From DALYCO01 sp964535545 (GTDB lineage Bacteria; Patescibacteriota; Minisyncoccia; Phycocordibacterales; UBA9973), in NCBI GenBank assembly GCA_964535545.1, contig CAZHUT010000016.1, positions 1-20,818 on the forward strand: a DNA stretch of 20,818 nt. The letters run 5' to 3'. The position numbers and the translations under genes are program-made. Shown in pieces: positions 13,850 to 20,801 of this stretch. The first letter of the stretch is position 1. Every line of letters starts with the position of its first letter. Below the pieces are notes generated by a model that worked only from the letters and a program-made list of their open reading frames with translations, ran no database searches and was not told the DNA's origin.

Positions 13850-15322
13850 CTATTGCTCCAAATCAAACGTTTCGTCGATGCGAATCTGTTCAACGAATTC
13901 TGGAACGTGAGAAACGAGAATCATGGCGCCTTCGTATTGATCGAGGGCTTTGGCAATAATAGGCAAATGACGGAAGTTGATGTGGTTTGTCGGTTCATCA
14001 AGGATAAGCAATCCTGGTTTCTGAAGGAGTAAACCAGCAAAAGCAACAAGACCTTTCTGCCCTTCTGAAAGTTTTCCGATCTGGGTGTAAACCAAACCAC
14101 CAGTGATAAGGAATCCTGCAGCAACAGCTCGGATGCGTTCTTCGTTAATTTTCTCACCAGAAGCTTCGAGAGATTTTGCCAATGATTGAAAAACTGTGTC
14201 TTTGAAATCAAGCGTTGAGAAATCTTGGCGATAGTAACCGACACGAATGCCTGGCTGGATAACGGCGCCAGCCGAAGTACCACTGGCTAATTTTTCGAGC
14301 AGCGTAGATTTGCCGATACCGTTCGGACCCTTGAGGAGTAAGTGCTGGTTTCGGCGAAGCTTGATGTTCGCTTTTGATTCAACGATCTTATGATTCTTCA
14401 TTCTCGTGAATGAAGTGATAGAAATGATATCTCCCTGAAGATCAGGCTGACTTGGGATTTGAAATGCCTTGATGACTTTGTCTTCCCTGCGCACATCCAC
14501 CATTTCGTCTTCAAGTTCTTCTGCCAAATCGCGCATGCGCTTTGCCACCAATCGCAATCGGCCTCCTTTGTGAGCGAATTCATTTGCTTTGTCTTTCTTG
14601 GCCTGGATCTGTTTCGCCAGCTGTGCGTTCTTCATGTTTTCCTTTTCCACGCGAGCAGTGATGTCTTTGACCACGTCGAAATAGTTACCGACATAGTTTT
14701 CAATCTTCTTGGTATAGACATCGAGGTAGATGACGCCTTCAGTAAATGAATTCAAGAATTCTGCGTCGTGAGAAATAACCACCACAGTCTTTTTGTAGTT
14801 CTGGAGAAATTCTGTCAGGTGTGCAATGCCGGCTTTGTCCAAATTGTTTGTCGGCTCATCGAGTAAGAGCAAATCAGGATTTTGAATCAGCGCCGATGCA
14901 AGCAAGAGACGTGCCTGCTGGCCACCTGAGAATGTGCGGATGATTCGGTCGTGAATCTTTTCGTGGCCGACGAGGTGGACCACTTCGAGCACCTCATCGA
15001 TACGAGGATCGATATCATAGACTTTCTTTGGGAAACATTTCTGAAAAAAATCTCGGACGGTCAGATCAAGCTCATCGCGCGGAATCACCTGTCGCCCAAC
15101 GGCAATAGTTGTTCCATTCACAATATTGATCGTGCCATCTTCCGGTTCCAAGGCGCCTGAAATAAGCCCAAAGATCGTGCTTTTGCCTGCACCGTTCTGA
15201 CCCATAAGCGTCAGCTTGGCACCGCGGCGTATAATAAAATCAACCTCGTCGAGGATTGGTTTTGTTTCGATATGATGGAACGACACTTGGTCGAACCGGA
15301 CGATTGCTTCACCTTTTGACAT
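13850..15322 (-). CDS. ABC-F family ATPase (two NBDs, no TM)
   Basis: A 490-residue soluble protein with two ABC ATPase domains. First: Walker A GQNGAGKST (41-49), signature FSGGQQAR (131-138), Walker B with DEPTNNLD (155-162), and switch His185. A charged helical linker (about 220-280, EKENMKNAQLAKQIQAKKDK) follows. Second: Walker A GPNGIGKST (332-340), signature LSEGQKG (418-424), Walker B with DEPTNHINF (442-450), and switch His472. This is the ABC-F layout of translation factors such as EttA and of ribosome-protection proteins. The second signature (LSEGQ) and D-loop (NHINF instead of NHLD) depart from consensus. Housekeeping translation rescue or antibiotic protection cannot be separated by eye. 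TATAGT lies ten bases before ATG; no SD. Confidence 0.9.
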   Translation of the reverse strand: MSKGEAIVRFDQVSFHHIETKPILDEVDFIIRRGAKLTLMGQNGAGKSTIFGLISGALEPEDGTINIVNGTTIAVGRQVIPRDELDLTVRDFFQKCFPKKVYDIDPRIDEVLEVVHLVGHEKIHDRIIRTFSGGQQARLLLASALIQNPDLLLLDEPTNNLDKAGIAHLTEFLQNYKKTVVVISHDAEFLNSFTEGVIYLDVYTKKIENYVGNYFDVVKDITARVEKENMKNAQLAKQIQAKKDKANEFAHKGGRLRLVAKRMRDLAEELEDEMVDVRREDKVIKAFQIPSQPDLQGDIISITSFTRMKNHKIVESKANIKLRRNQHLLLKGPNGIGKSTLLEKLASGTSAGAVIQPGIRVGYYRQDFSTLDFKDTVFQSLAKSLEASGEKINEERIRAVAAGFLITGGLVYTQIGKLSEGQKGLVAFAGLLLQKPGLLILDEPTNHINFRHLPIIAKALDQYEGAMILVSHVPEFVEQIRIDETFDLEQ

Positions 15323-15347
15323 GAGTGCACTGACTATAGCATAAAAA

Positions 15348-15617
15348 TCATTTTTTGCTCGTTTTTTTCTTTTTCGCTCCAGCGATCAGTTTCAGTTTCT
15401 CAGCCCTAGTTAAACGTTTCAATGCCGCTTCCCTGCTTCGCGCCGCACCGAGTGATTCGCAATTTTCCGAATACACCAAAACCACCGGCCGGCGAATCTT
15501 CGTATAATGCGCGCCGGATTTTGAAGTATTGTGCTGCACCAATCGGCGTTCGAGATCGTTTGTGCTGCCAGTGTAGAGCGAACCGTCGGAGCATTTGAGG
15601 ATGTAAGTTGAAAACAT
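15348..15617 (-). CDS. GIY-YIG nuclease domain protein (YhbQ/URI type)
   Basis: An 89-residue single-domain protein: FSTYILKCSDGSLYTGSTND carries the GIY-YIG equivalent (YIL ... YTG). It continues with LERRLVQHN (arginine), GAHYTKIRRPVVLVYSE, and a glutamate in SREAALKRL, then a lysine-rich tail. Full length for the stand-alone URI/YhbQ subfamily, whose cellular role is unclear but which keeps the nuclease residues. The frame is open further upstream to 15650, overlapping the Nudix gene, but ATG 15617, ten bases after the Nudix stop, matches the family N-terminus. Confidence 0.88.
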   Translation of the reverse strand: MFSTYILKCSDGSLYTGSTNDLERRLVQHNTSKSGAHYTKIRRPVVLVYSENCESLGAARSREAALKRLTRAEKLKLIAGAKKKKTSKK

Positions 15618-15627
15618 TGCGAATGAT

Positions 15628-16062
15628 CTACTTATCCAAGCTTGGCTCAAATTCAGAAAAAGTTACTCCTTTTGGGTAGTTATCGAGAGCGGATTTAACC
15701 GATGGGACAATATTTTCTGGCAACGCTTCTAATGGAAACCAATCCAGAGCATCGCATTTGTTTTCCTCCATGTTTTTCACTTCTCCGGTATAGCGACTTG
15801 CTGTAAAGTAAAAATCAATATAGATGTTCATACGATGCATAGTGTGAACCAGTTTCAAATCCTCAGGATTAAGTTGAATGTTTATTTCTTCCTTTGTCTC
15901 GCGCACCATTGCCTGAACAACAGTTTCGTCTGGATCCAAATGTCCTGATGGAAGACTATAATTTCCATCTTGCCATCCTGTGTTAAGCCGACGAGCTAAA
16001 AGCACTTTATCTTCCTTGATTAAAATGAGATATACAGCAACTTTGAGTTTATGACGATCCAT
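15628..16062 (-). CDS. Nudix (MutT-like) hydrolase
   Basis: A 144-residue Nudix hydrolase. The Nudix box spans residues 40-62 with G40, E46, R54, E55, E58 and E59 in place; the box glycine near its end is Asn61, a tolerated change. An upstream GWQDGNYSLPSGH and downstream TMHRMNIYIDFYF resemble MutT-like proteins acting on nucleoside triphosphates or related diphosphates, with Mg2+. Substrate unknown. TACAAT with an upstream TGT (extended -10) ends exactly six bases before the ATG, suggesting a leaderless transcript. It is followed ten bases later by the GIY-YIG gene, forming a small pair. Confidence 0.9.
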   Translation of the reverse strand: MDRHKLKVAVYLILIKEDKVLLARRLNTGWQDGNYSLPSGHLDPDETVVQAMVRETKEEINIQLNPEDLKLVHTMHRMNIYIDFYFTASRYTGEVKNMEENKCDALDWFPLEALPENIVPSVKSALDNYPKGVTFSEFEPSLDK

Positions 16063-16068
16063 ATGGAA

Positions 16069-16074
16069 ATTGTA
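16069..16074 (-). promoter_or_regulatory. Extended -10-like TACAAT six bases before ATG 16062
   Basis: TGTTACAAT then TTCCAT then ATG on the minus strand. The -35 region (TGATGA about 17 bases upstream) is weak and lies inside the TspO coding end. Implies a leaderless start for the Nudix gene. Confidence 0.5.
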
Positions 16075-16080
16075 ACATTT

Positions 16081-16515
16081 TTATTTTTTATTCATCACCG
16101 TAATAGTGATCTGCAAGACTGTGGCAAAAGAAACCCAGAGAAGGTACGGAATATTGGCATAGATAATCCAAGCATATGTCGGAGCACCGGTTTCGATATG
16201 CTGCTTCAGGCCGAAAGCGTACAGCGCATACAAGGCCCAGATCAGCGTACCGAGTACGAGCAAAATATCGATTGCAGCGAGGAGATTGTTTTTGAGGCCA
16301 AACTGAAGCGGAGTAAAAGAAAAGTTAAAGACGAGATTGAGCACAAACGGCAACGCTACGATCCAAGGTATTTCCCTGATCCAAGCTTTGTAAAAAACTG
16401 TGCCGAATGTAACTGCAATTATTGCGTAGAGCACCGTCCACACCGGACCAAAAAGCCAGCTCGGCGGTGCCCAGGTTGGTTTGAGTAATGTTTGATACCA
16501 GGTATATGTGTTCAT
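16081..16515 (-). CDS. TspO/MBR family membrane protein
   Basis: A 144-residue, five-helix membrane protein of the TspO/PBR family. Signatures: WYQTLLKPTWAPPSWLFGPV then WTVLYAII in the first helix region, LNLVFNFSFTPLQFGLK in the middle, and YLLWVSFATVLQ in the last helix. TspO proteins bind tetrapyrroles and act in porphyrin or stress-related functions; how that applies in this organism is unclear. The frame extends to a TTG at 16554, but ATG 16515 (MNTYTWYQ) places the family N-terminus correctly. It is separated from the copper module by a strong terminator and from the Nudix gene by 18 bases. Confidence 0.9.
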   Translation of the reverse strand: MNTYTWYQTLLKPTWAPPSWLFGPVWTVLYAIIAVTFGTVFYKAWIREIPWIVALPFVLNLVFNFSFTPLQFGLKNNLLAAIDILLVLGTLIWALYALYAFGLKQHIETGAPTYAWIIYANIPYLLWVSFATVLQITITVMNKK

Positions 16516-16595
16516 ATATGTTTGTATGTTATTCGCAGTTTCTATATACACCAACTGTACCAGTATTTAGATCGACTTTCCAGTCTATGATATAC

Positions 16596-16623
16596 AAAAA
16601 GGCGCCTCCGTAGGAGGCGCCTT
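16596..16623 (-). terminator. Strong intrinsic terminator at the end of the copper module
   Basis: AAGGCGCCTCC (minus strand) pairs perfectly with GGAGGCGCCTT over 11 bp around a TAC loop, and the stem runs into five Ts. It lies ten bases after the stop of the 16634 gene. Confidence 0.88.
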
Positions 16624-16633
16624 CACTAACCGA

Positions 16634-17122
16634 TTATTTTGCCTGATAACTAACAACTATTTTGTCTTTATCTCGAAGCGGTGTATTTTCATAGGTATCA
16701 ACCTTCTGGCCGTTTACCGTCACTACGATCTCAGTATTTTCACTTACAGTAGCATCAATCAATTTTGTGCTGGAAAAATCCTTGCCCCAGACTGCAAAGA
16801 AATCTCCGAGCACAAAATCTTTTTTAATCGGCGCTTCAACATGGATAACGCCTTTTTCGTCGTGGGTATGAATGGCTGTCATGCCATTTGCTTTCACACC
16901 AAGGTTCTGTGGAATTGACACTTCAGCACTATTGATAAAGATCGCGAGCTCAGGATGAATATGATATTCGGTCGCCATGTCTGTTGTCGATCGCAGGGCG
17001 ACTTCCCGGCTTGTCATACGTTCCAGCTCGGCTTTTTCTTTCTGCACGGCAGATCCATTCCAATATACGAGGCCTGCAATAATGGCTATGCTGCCACCAA
17101 CCACAAGTAAGACTCCTTTCAT
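16634..17122 (-). CDS. Membrane-anchored HxH/HTH protein of the copper module
   Basis: A 162-residue protein with an N-terminal TM anchor (about 4-20), a short coiled segment (27-38) and an extracytoplasmic domain. The domain holds YHIHPELAIFINSAEVSIPQ (53-72; His54, His56) and IHTHDEKGVIHVEAP (84-98; His85, His87, His94), then VLGDFFAVWGKDFS. The clustered histidines look like a metal site. I recall related uncharacterised proteins with the same HIHP...LHTHD...GxIHxE pattern in archaea and CPR bacteria, but no assigned function. It begins three bases after the DUF305 gene and ends at the module terminator, so it is probably made with the copper ATPase. Metal binding is inferred. Confidence 0.78.
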   Translation of the reverse strand: MKGVLLVVGGSIAIIAGLVYWNGSAVQKEKAELERMTSREVALRSTTDMATEYHIHPELAIFINSAEVSIPQNLGVKANGMTAIHTHDEKGVIHVEAPIKKDFVLGDFFAVWGKDFSSTKLIDATVSENTEIVVTVNGQKVDTYENTPLRDKDKIVVSYQAK

Positions 17123-17125
17123 ATA

Positions 17126-17548
17126 TTAGTTGTTATCCTTATAGTCCTGACCATACCATTCCTTGAGCCACGCTTTCATCTGATTTATTTCGCCTGTCTG
17201 AGCTGAAATGATTGCATTTGCCATTGTCTTGATTTCTGAATGCTTCGCGTTCTTGAGGGCAGCCTCGGCCATCGCCACGGCGCCTTGGTGATGCATGATC
17301 ATTTCCTTGATAAACGCCTCATCGAATGCATCGCCAGTCTTGCCTGCAAGGCCTGCCATCATGCCACTCATTGCACCATCCATACCCATCATACTGCCAT
17401 TACTCATCATCTGTCCGTCACCCATCATATGCACGCCGGCCGGAAGAGTGGTCTGGGTCTCTTTGCCCGAACTAATAAGCCATCCAACAAATATTCCAAT
17501 AACAAGAAAGACTACACTAAACATAAGCACACTGTTTTTATTTTCCAT
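17126..17548 (-). CDS. DUF305 protein with Met-rich (copper-binding-like) segment
   Basis: A 140-residue membrane-anchored protein: TM anchor (about 8-25), then a Met/His-rich stretch (about 40-64, with repeated MM pairs and HMMGDGQMM), then the DUF305 domain (about 72-133). The domain carries FIKEMIMHHQGAVAMAEAAL with the conserved EMIxHHQxA motif, and KHSEIKTMANAIISAQTGEI. DUF305 proteins are four-helix, ferritin-like, often in copper-resistance clusters; Met/His ligands suit Cu(I)/Cu(II). It lies 41 bases after the small membrane protein and three before the HxH protein. Likely a periplasm-side copper-handling protein. Confidence 0.9.
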   Translation of the reverse strand: MENKNSVLMFSVVFLVIGIFVGWLISSGKETQTTLPAGVHMMGDGQMMSNGSMMGMDGAMSGMMAGLAGKTGDAFDEAFIKEMIMHHQGAVAMAEAALKNAKHSEIKTMANAIISAQTGEINQMKAWLKEWYGQDYKDNN

Positions 17549-17589
17549 ATAGATATAGTTAGAAATTGATAAACTGAATGTAGATCGTA

Positions 17590-17964
17590 TTATGGAATTT
17601 TAGGATTAAGTATTCCCCGGGAAAACAATTCCAAGTAAGGTGAACGCTGCCGTCCCCGCTGTCGTCGCACATACACAGGCAAGGGGTCTTTGTTGCGCTC
17701 TCGCCAGACCACAAATATAGAAACAACGATCAGGAGCACGATTGTTGGGATCAGTGCACGGACCATATCCTGCCAAGCGGCAATGTGCGCGGAAAAATCC
17801 ATCGTGCACATAGATTGCTGGCCAATTGCATATGGACAGTCTGACATGCTAACACCGCGGTGAGACATATGCCCTGCCAGTATGAACAGACTGCAGACAC
17901 TCAATGCAACATATGCAACGAGGATCCAAATACCAAGCAATGTTTTTGACCACGCATGTTCCAT
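17590..17964 (-). CDS. Two-TM membrane protein with Met/Cys/His loop, in copper module
   Basis: A 124-residue protein with two TM helices (about 9-30 and 69-87) joined by an external loop rich in possible metal ligands: GHMSHRGVSMSDCPY (31-45) and QSMCTMDFSAHIAAWQDM (50-67), holding His32, His35, Cys43, Cys53, Met52, Met55 and His60. The C-terminal tail is strongly basic and presumably cytoplasmic. I do not recognise a named family. It lies between the copper ATPase (27 bases downstream of it) and the DUF305 gene. The frame extends to TTG 17979, but ATG 17964 is preferred; TATACT ends exactly six bases before it. A copper-sensing or delivery role is a guess from the loop and context. Confidence 0.75.
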   Translation of the reverse strand: MEHAWSKTLLGIWILVAYVALSVCSLFILAGHMSHRGVSMSDCPYAIGQQSMCTMDFSAHIAAWQDMVRALIPTIVLLIVVSIFVVWRERNKDPLPVYVRRQRGRQRSPYLELFSRGILNPKIP

Positions 17965-17970
17965 ATATCT

Positions 17971-17976
17971 AGTATA
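17971..17976 (-). promoter_or_regulatory. -10-like TATACT six bases before ATG 17964
   Basis: TATACT then AGATAT then ATG on the minus strand, between the ATPase stop and the next gene. The -35 (TTTTAT) is poor. It could give a second, leaderless transcript for the distal part of the copper module. Confidence 0.45.
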
Positions 17977-17991
17977 CAAGTTTTTACGCCC

Positions 17992-20019
17992 TTATAAAAT
18001 ATGTCTTCGCAACATAACGGCATTTATTGCCACAATGATCGTTGAGAGCGACATAAATACTGCGGCTATGGCAGGATTGAGCATAATGCCTTGGGTATAG
18101 AGTACGCCTGCGGCAATCGGCATAGCAATCACATTGTACCCAGTAGCCCAGAAAAGATTCTGGATCATTTTTGCATATGTCAGTTTCGACAAGCGGATAA
18201 TTTTTGGAATATCTCTTGGGTCGCTTTTAACAAGAACGATTCCTGCCGATTCGATTGCCACATTTGTTCCAGCACCGATTGCAATACCGACATCAGATTG
18301 GGTAAGTGCGGGCGCGTCATTGACGCCATCCCCTACCATGGCAACTTTGTTTCCTTTTGACTGAAGCAACTTTACCGTTTCAGATTTTTCATGCGGCAAT
18401 ACTTTGGCAAAATATTCATCAAGCTCAAGTTCCTTTGCCACCCATGCGGCCACATCTTCCGCATCGCCAGTAACCATTGCAGATTTGATACCCATTTCTT
18501 TGAGTTTCAAAATCGCTTCTTTTGATTCAGGTCGGATCACATCGGCCAAAACAATACTTCCCACAAGTTCTTTTGCTTTTATAACATGCACGACAGTCTT
18601 ACCCTGTTTTTCAAGTTCAGCTACCTTCTGCTTGTACGCTTCATTGAAAGAAGCGCCGAAATCAGCAACGAGTGATTCGTTTCCAATTGCCACATCTCCA
18701 TTTTCTATTTTTGCTTTCGCTCCCTTTCCTGGTACACGTTCAAAATTTGATATTGGCAGAGTTGAAATCTTCTTTTCATTGGCATACTTATTCATTGCCT
18801 TTGCCAGTGGATGTTCTGACTGACTATTAACCGAAGCAGCAAGCTTCACAACATCTTCTTCTGAATGGTTTGAATTCGTAAGAACAGCATCTACACCAAA
18901 TTCTCCTTTGGTCAGCGTTCCAGTCTTGTCGAAGAGGACGATATCGACATTTCGAGCAGCTTCAAGCGACAGTCGCTTGCGGATGAGCAGTCCATTTCTT
19001 GCTCCCATAGTCGTAGAAATTGACGCGACAAGCGGGACAGCAAGACCGAGCGCGTGAGGGCAAGCAATGACAAGCACTGCTACAACCCGCTCGATGGCAA
19101 ACGCCGCACTTTGTCCAACAGAGAGCCAAATAACAAGAGTGAGGATGGCTGAACCGACAGCTAAGATGGTGAGCAAAAAAGCTGCTCGGTCTGAGAGTAT
19201 TTGCAAGCGAGACTTAGACGCTTCAGCATCAGCAACCAGGCGCATGATGCCAGCAAGGAATGTTTTTTCACCAACATTTGTTACTCGGACCGTCAGACTG
19301 CCATCGCCATTGATTGATCCGGCAATGACTTGTTCTCCGACATTCTTTGAAATTGGTTTTGATTCACCGGTGATGATTGCCTCATTGAGCTCCGATCGGC
19401 CTTCGATAATTTCTCCATCAGCCGGAACTTTAGCGCCAGGTCGAACAAGAACAGTGTCCTCTCCTTTGAGTTCGTGCACAGGAACGGTAACAATTTTGCC
19501 GTCGCGAATAACATCAGCAGTATCGGGAAGCAGTTTTGCAAGTTCATTAAGTGCTCCTTTTGTCCCCTGTACGGCACGCATTTCGATCCAGTGACCAATG
19601 AGCATGATTGCGATCAGTGTTGCCAACTCCCAAAACAGATTCATACCTCCCTTGAAAGTTGTATATACGCTGTATGCATACGCAGCAGTGATTGCAATGG
19701 CAATGAGTGTCATCATGCCCGGAAGCTTTGCCTTGAGCTCTCGATACGCGCTCTTGAGAAATACTCCGCCGCCGTAGAAGTAAATGATTGAGCCGAGAAC
19801 CAGTATACAAAGATCTACTCCCATAAAACGCGGTGCATTCCACTTGAACGCAATCATGAAAATTTCCGAATATAGAAGTATCGGTATGGTAAGCGTAAGG
19901 GTAACATAAAACTTCTTTAGGAAATTCTCGGTGTGATGTCCTTCATGCTTGTCGTGCACATGCTCGGGCTGCTTCGCCTGCTGTGGCGTGTCTTGATGAT
20001 AGCAATGTGAATGGTCCAT
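17992..20019 (-). CDS. copB: Copper-translocating P1B-type ATPase, CPH class (CopB-like)
   Basis: A 675-residue heavy-metal ATPase. A His-rich cytosolic N-terminus (1-30, about eight His) replaces the usual HMA/CXXC domain. Catalytic motifs: TGES (217-220), CPH in TM6 (320-322), DKTGTLT with phosphorylated Asp364, HP of the nucleotide-binding domain (403-404), TGD (517-519) and GDGVNDAP (563-570). The last helices hold YN (628-629) and MSLSTIIVAINA (656-667), which with CPH define the P1B-3 group related to CopB, transporting copper (Cu2+/Cu+ debated). It starts one base after the csoR stop, so both are co-transcribed. Role: copper export from the cytoplasm. No CopZ-type chaperone is seen nearby. 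Confidence 0.95.
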   Translation of the reverse strand: MDHSHCYHQDTPQQAKQPEHVHDKHEGHHTENFLKKFYVTLTLTIPILLYSEIFMIAFKWNAPRFMGVDLCILVLGSIIYFYGGGVFLKSAYRELKAKLPGMMTLIAIAITAAYAYSVYTTFKGGMNLFWELATLIAIMLIGHWIEMRAVQGTKGALNELAKLLPDTADVIRDGKIVTVPVHELKGEDTVLVRPGAKVPADGEIIEGRSELNEAIITGESKPISKNVGEQVIAGSINGDGSLTVRVTNVGEKTFLAGIMRLVADAEASKSRLQILSDRAAFLLTILAVGSAILTLVIWLSVGQSAAFAIERVVAVLVIACPHALGLAVPLVASISTTMGARNGLLIRKRLSLEAARNVDIVLFDKTGTLTKGEFGVDAVLTNSNHSEEDVVKLAASVNSQSEHPLAKAMNKYANEKKISTLPISNFERVPGKGAKAKIENGDVAIGNESLVADFGASFNEAYKQKVAELEKQGKTVVHVIKAKELVGSIVLADVIRPESKEAILKLKEMGIKSAMVTGDAEDVAAWVAKELELDEYFAKVLPHEKSETVKLLQSKGNKVAMVGDGVNDAPALTQSDVGIAIGAGTNVAIESAGIVLVKSDPRDIPKIIRLSKLTYAKMIQNLFWATGYNVIAMPIAAGVLYTQGIMLNPAIAAVFMSLSTIIVAINAVMLRRHIL

Positions 20020-20020
20020 G

Positions 20021-20284
20021 TTATTTTCGTTTTAAACGATACACTTTGAGTATTTCATCCGTTGCTTTGGTTGTTTGACCTTTTTTAATCTGGTCAATAA
20101 CACAATGCCCGAGATGCGATTCCAAAAGTGAATCTTCTACATTTGATAATCCTTGCTTAACGGCCGAGGTCTGTGTGATAACGTCGATGCAATATGCTCC
20201 CTCTGCTACCATCTTTTGAAGACCGCGAACCTGCCCCTCAAGAATCTTGAGTCTCTGAATGATTTTTTCTGTACCTGTTTTCAT
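20021..20284 (-). CDS. csoR: CsoR-family copper-sensing repressor
   Basis: An 87-residue all-helical regulator of the CsoR/RcnR family. The ligand residues fit Cu(I)-sensing CsoR: Cys32 in AYCIDVITQTSAVKQ, then His57 and Cys61 in ESHLGHCVID, with spacing C-x24-H-x3-C. It lacks the extra His of RcnR and is thus more likely copper- than nickel-responsive. It is the first gene of the copper module, one base before the ATPase. Its operator, an 18-bp perfect palindrome, fills the spacer of its promoter, and transcription is predicted to begin on the A of its ATG. Apo-CsoR would block the promoter and copper would release it. Confidence 0.93.
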   Translation of the reverse strand: MKTGTEKIIQRLKILEGQVRGLQKMVAEGAYCIDVITQTSAVKQGLSNVEDSLLESHLGHCVIDQIKKGQTTKATDEILKVYRLKRK

Positions 20285-20290
20285 GTCTAA

Positions 20291-20319
20291 AGCATATACC
20301 CCCTAGGGGGTATTGTCAA
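20291..20319 (-). promoter_or_regulatory. csoR promoter (TTGACA-N17-TATGCT)
   Basis: On the minus strand TTGACA (20319-20314), exactly 17 bases, TATGCT (20296-20291), then six bases to ATG 20284. The predicted start is the A of the ATG, so the csoR mRNA would be leaderless. Confidence 0.85.
20296..20313. promoter_or_regulatory. CsoR operator palindrome
   Basis: ATACCCCCTAGGGGGTAT is an 18-bp perfect palindrome with the G/C-run centre typical of CsoR-family sites. It occupies the whole spacer of the csoR promoter and overlaps one base of the -10, so a bound repressor would exclude RNA polymerase. Confidence 0.85.
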
Positions 20320-20323
20320 TGTT

Positions 20324-20381
20324 GCCCCGCAACTATAAAAAGCACCCTTTCAGGTGCTTTTTATTTAGTGTGCTGCGGGGC
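20324..20381. terminator. Terminator between arsR-type gene and csoR, nested in an outer inverted repeat
   Basis: ATAAAAAGCACC (20335-20346) pairs perfectly with GGTGCTTTTTAT (20353-20364), loop CTTTCA, with five Ts on either strand: a two-way intrinsic terminator. Around it GCCCCGCA (20324-20331) and TGCGGGGC (20374-20381) form an eight-bp outer inverted repeat, so a larger two-stem structure is possible. The rest of the arsR-csoR gap (20382-20477) shows nothing recognisable. Confidence 0.75.
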
Positions 20382-20477
20382 TTAGATGAAGTTAGAACTG
20401 CACTAATGACCATTTCGGACCTAGATCGGTTCGCTTTTGTGGCAAAATGGCAGGCCGTTACTCAATAAAGCACTGTT

Positions 20478-20801
20478 TTACTTAGCTAATGCAAGCTGGT
20501 GCAAGATACGGCACGGTTCTACGATGCGAGGATCAATGATGTTGTAGTATCCATTCAATCCTTCACGTCGGACCGTAACTAGGTCAGCATGGCGAAGGAG
20601 GGCTAAATGTTGGGACACATTGGCTTTTGGAATACCGAGGGTCTTTACGAGATCTTCTACTGACATCTCCTGCTCGCGGAGAAGGTTCAAAATCTCAAGG
20701 CGCTTAGGATTGGCGAGGATCTTGTACGTTTCCGCGTTACGGCGATAGGCAGTTCTTGGCAAGGGCTGCTTTATTTTTTTGGAGAGTTTTTTGGTAGGCA
20801 T
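20478..20801 (-). CDS. ArsR/SmtB-family winged-helix regulator
   Basis: A 107-residue regulator with a basic N-terminal tail (1-18) and the ArsR winged helix. TYKILANPKRLEILNLLREQ is the helix before the HTH; MSVEDLVKTLGIPKANVSQH and LALLRHADLV make up the HTH, and VTVRREGLNGYYNI the wing. It lacks the ELCVCDL-type metal site and has one Cys (PCRILHQL, near the end), so it may sense something other than metal or not be a metal sensor. It lies just upstream of the copper module on the same strand, but a terminator separates them. The target is unknown; the part of the promoter that could be read is cut off by the window edge. Confidence 0.88.
   Translation of the reverse strand: MPTKKLSKKIKQPLPRTAYRRNAETYKILANPKRLEILNLLREQEMSVEDLVKTLGIPKANVSQHLALLRHADLVTVRREGLNGYYNIIDPRIVEPCRILHQLALAK

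Noticed and set aside
16516..16554. TTG start giving TspO 13 extra residues
   Set aside because: The ATG at 16515 matches the family N-terminus, and the extension has no SD or conserved residues.
19067..19594. 175-codon open frame on the plus strand
   Set aside because: Fully inside and opposite the copper ATPase, whose catalytic motifs are intact.
20382..20477. Possible small RNA in the arsR-csoR gap
   Set aside because: No convincing promoter, stem or terminator of its own was found in this stretch.
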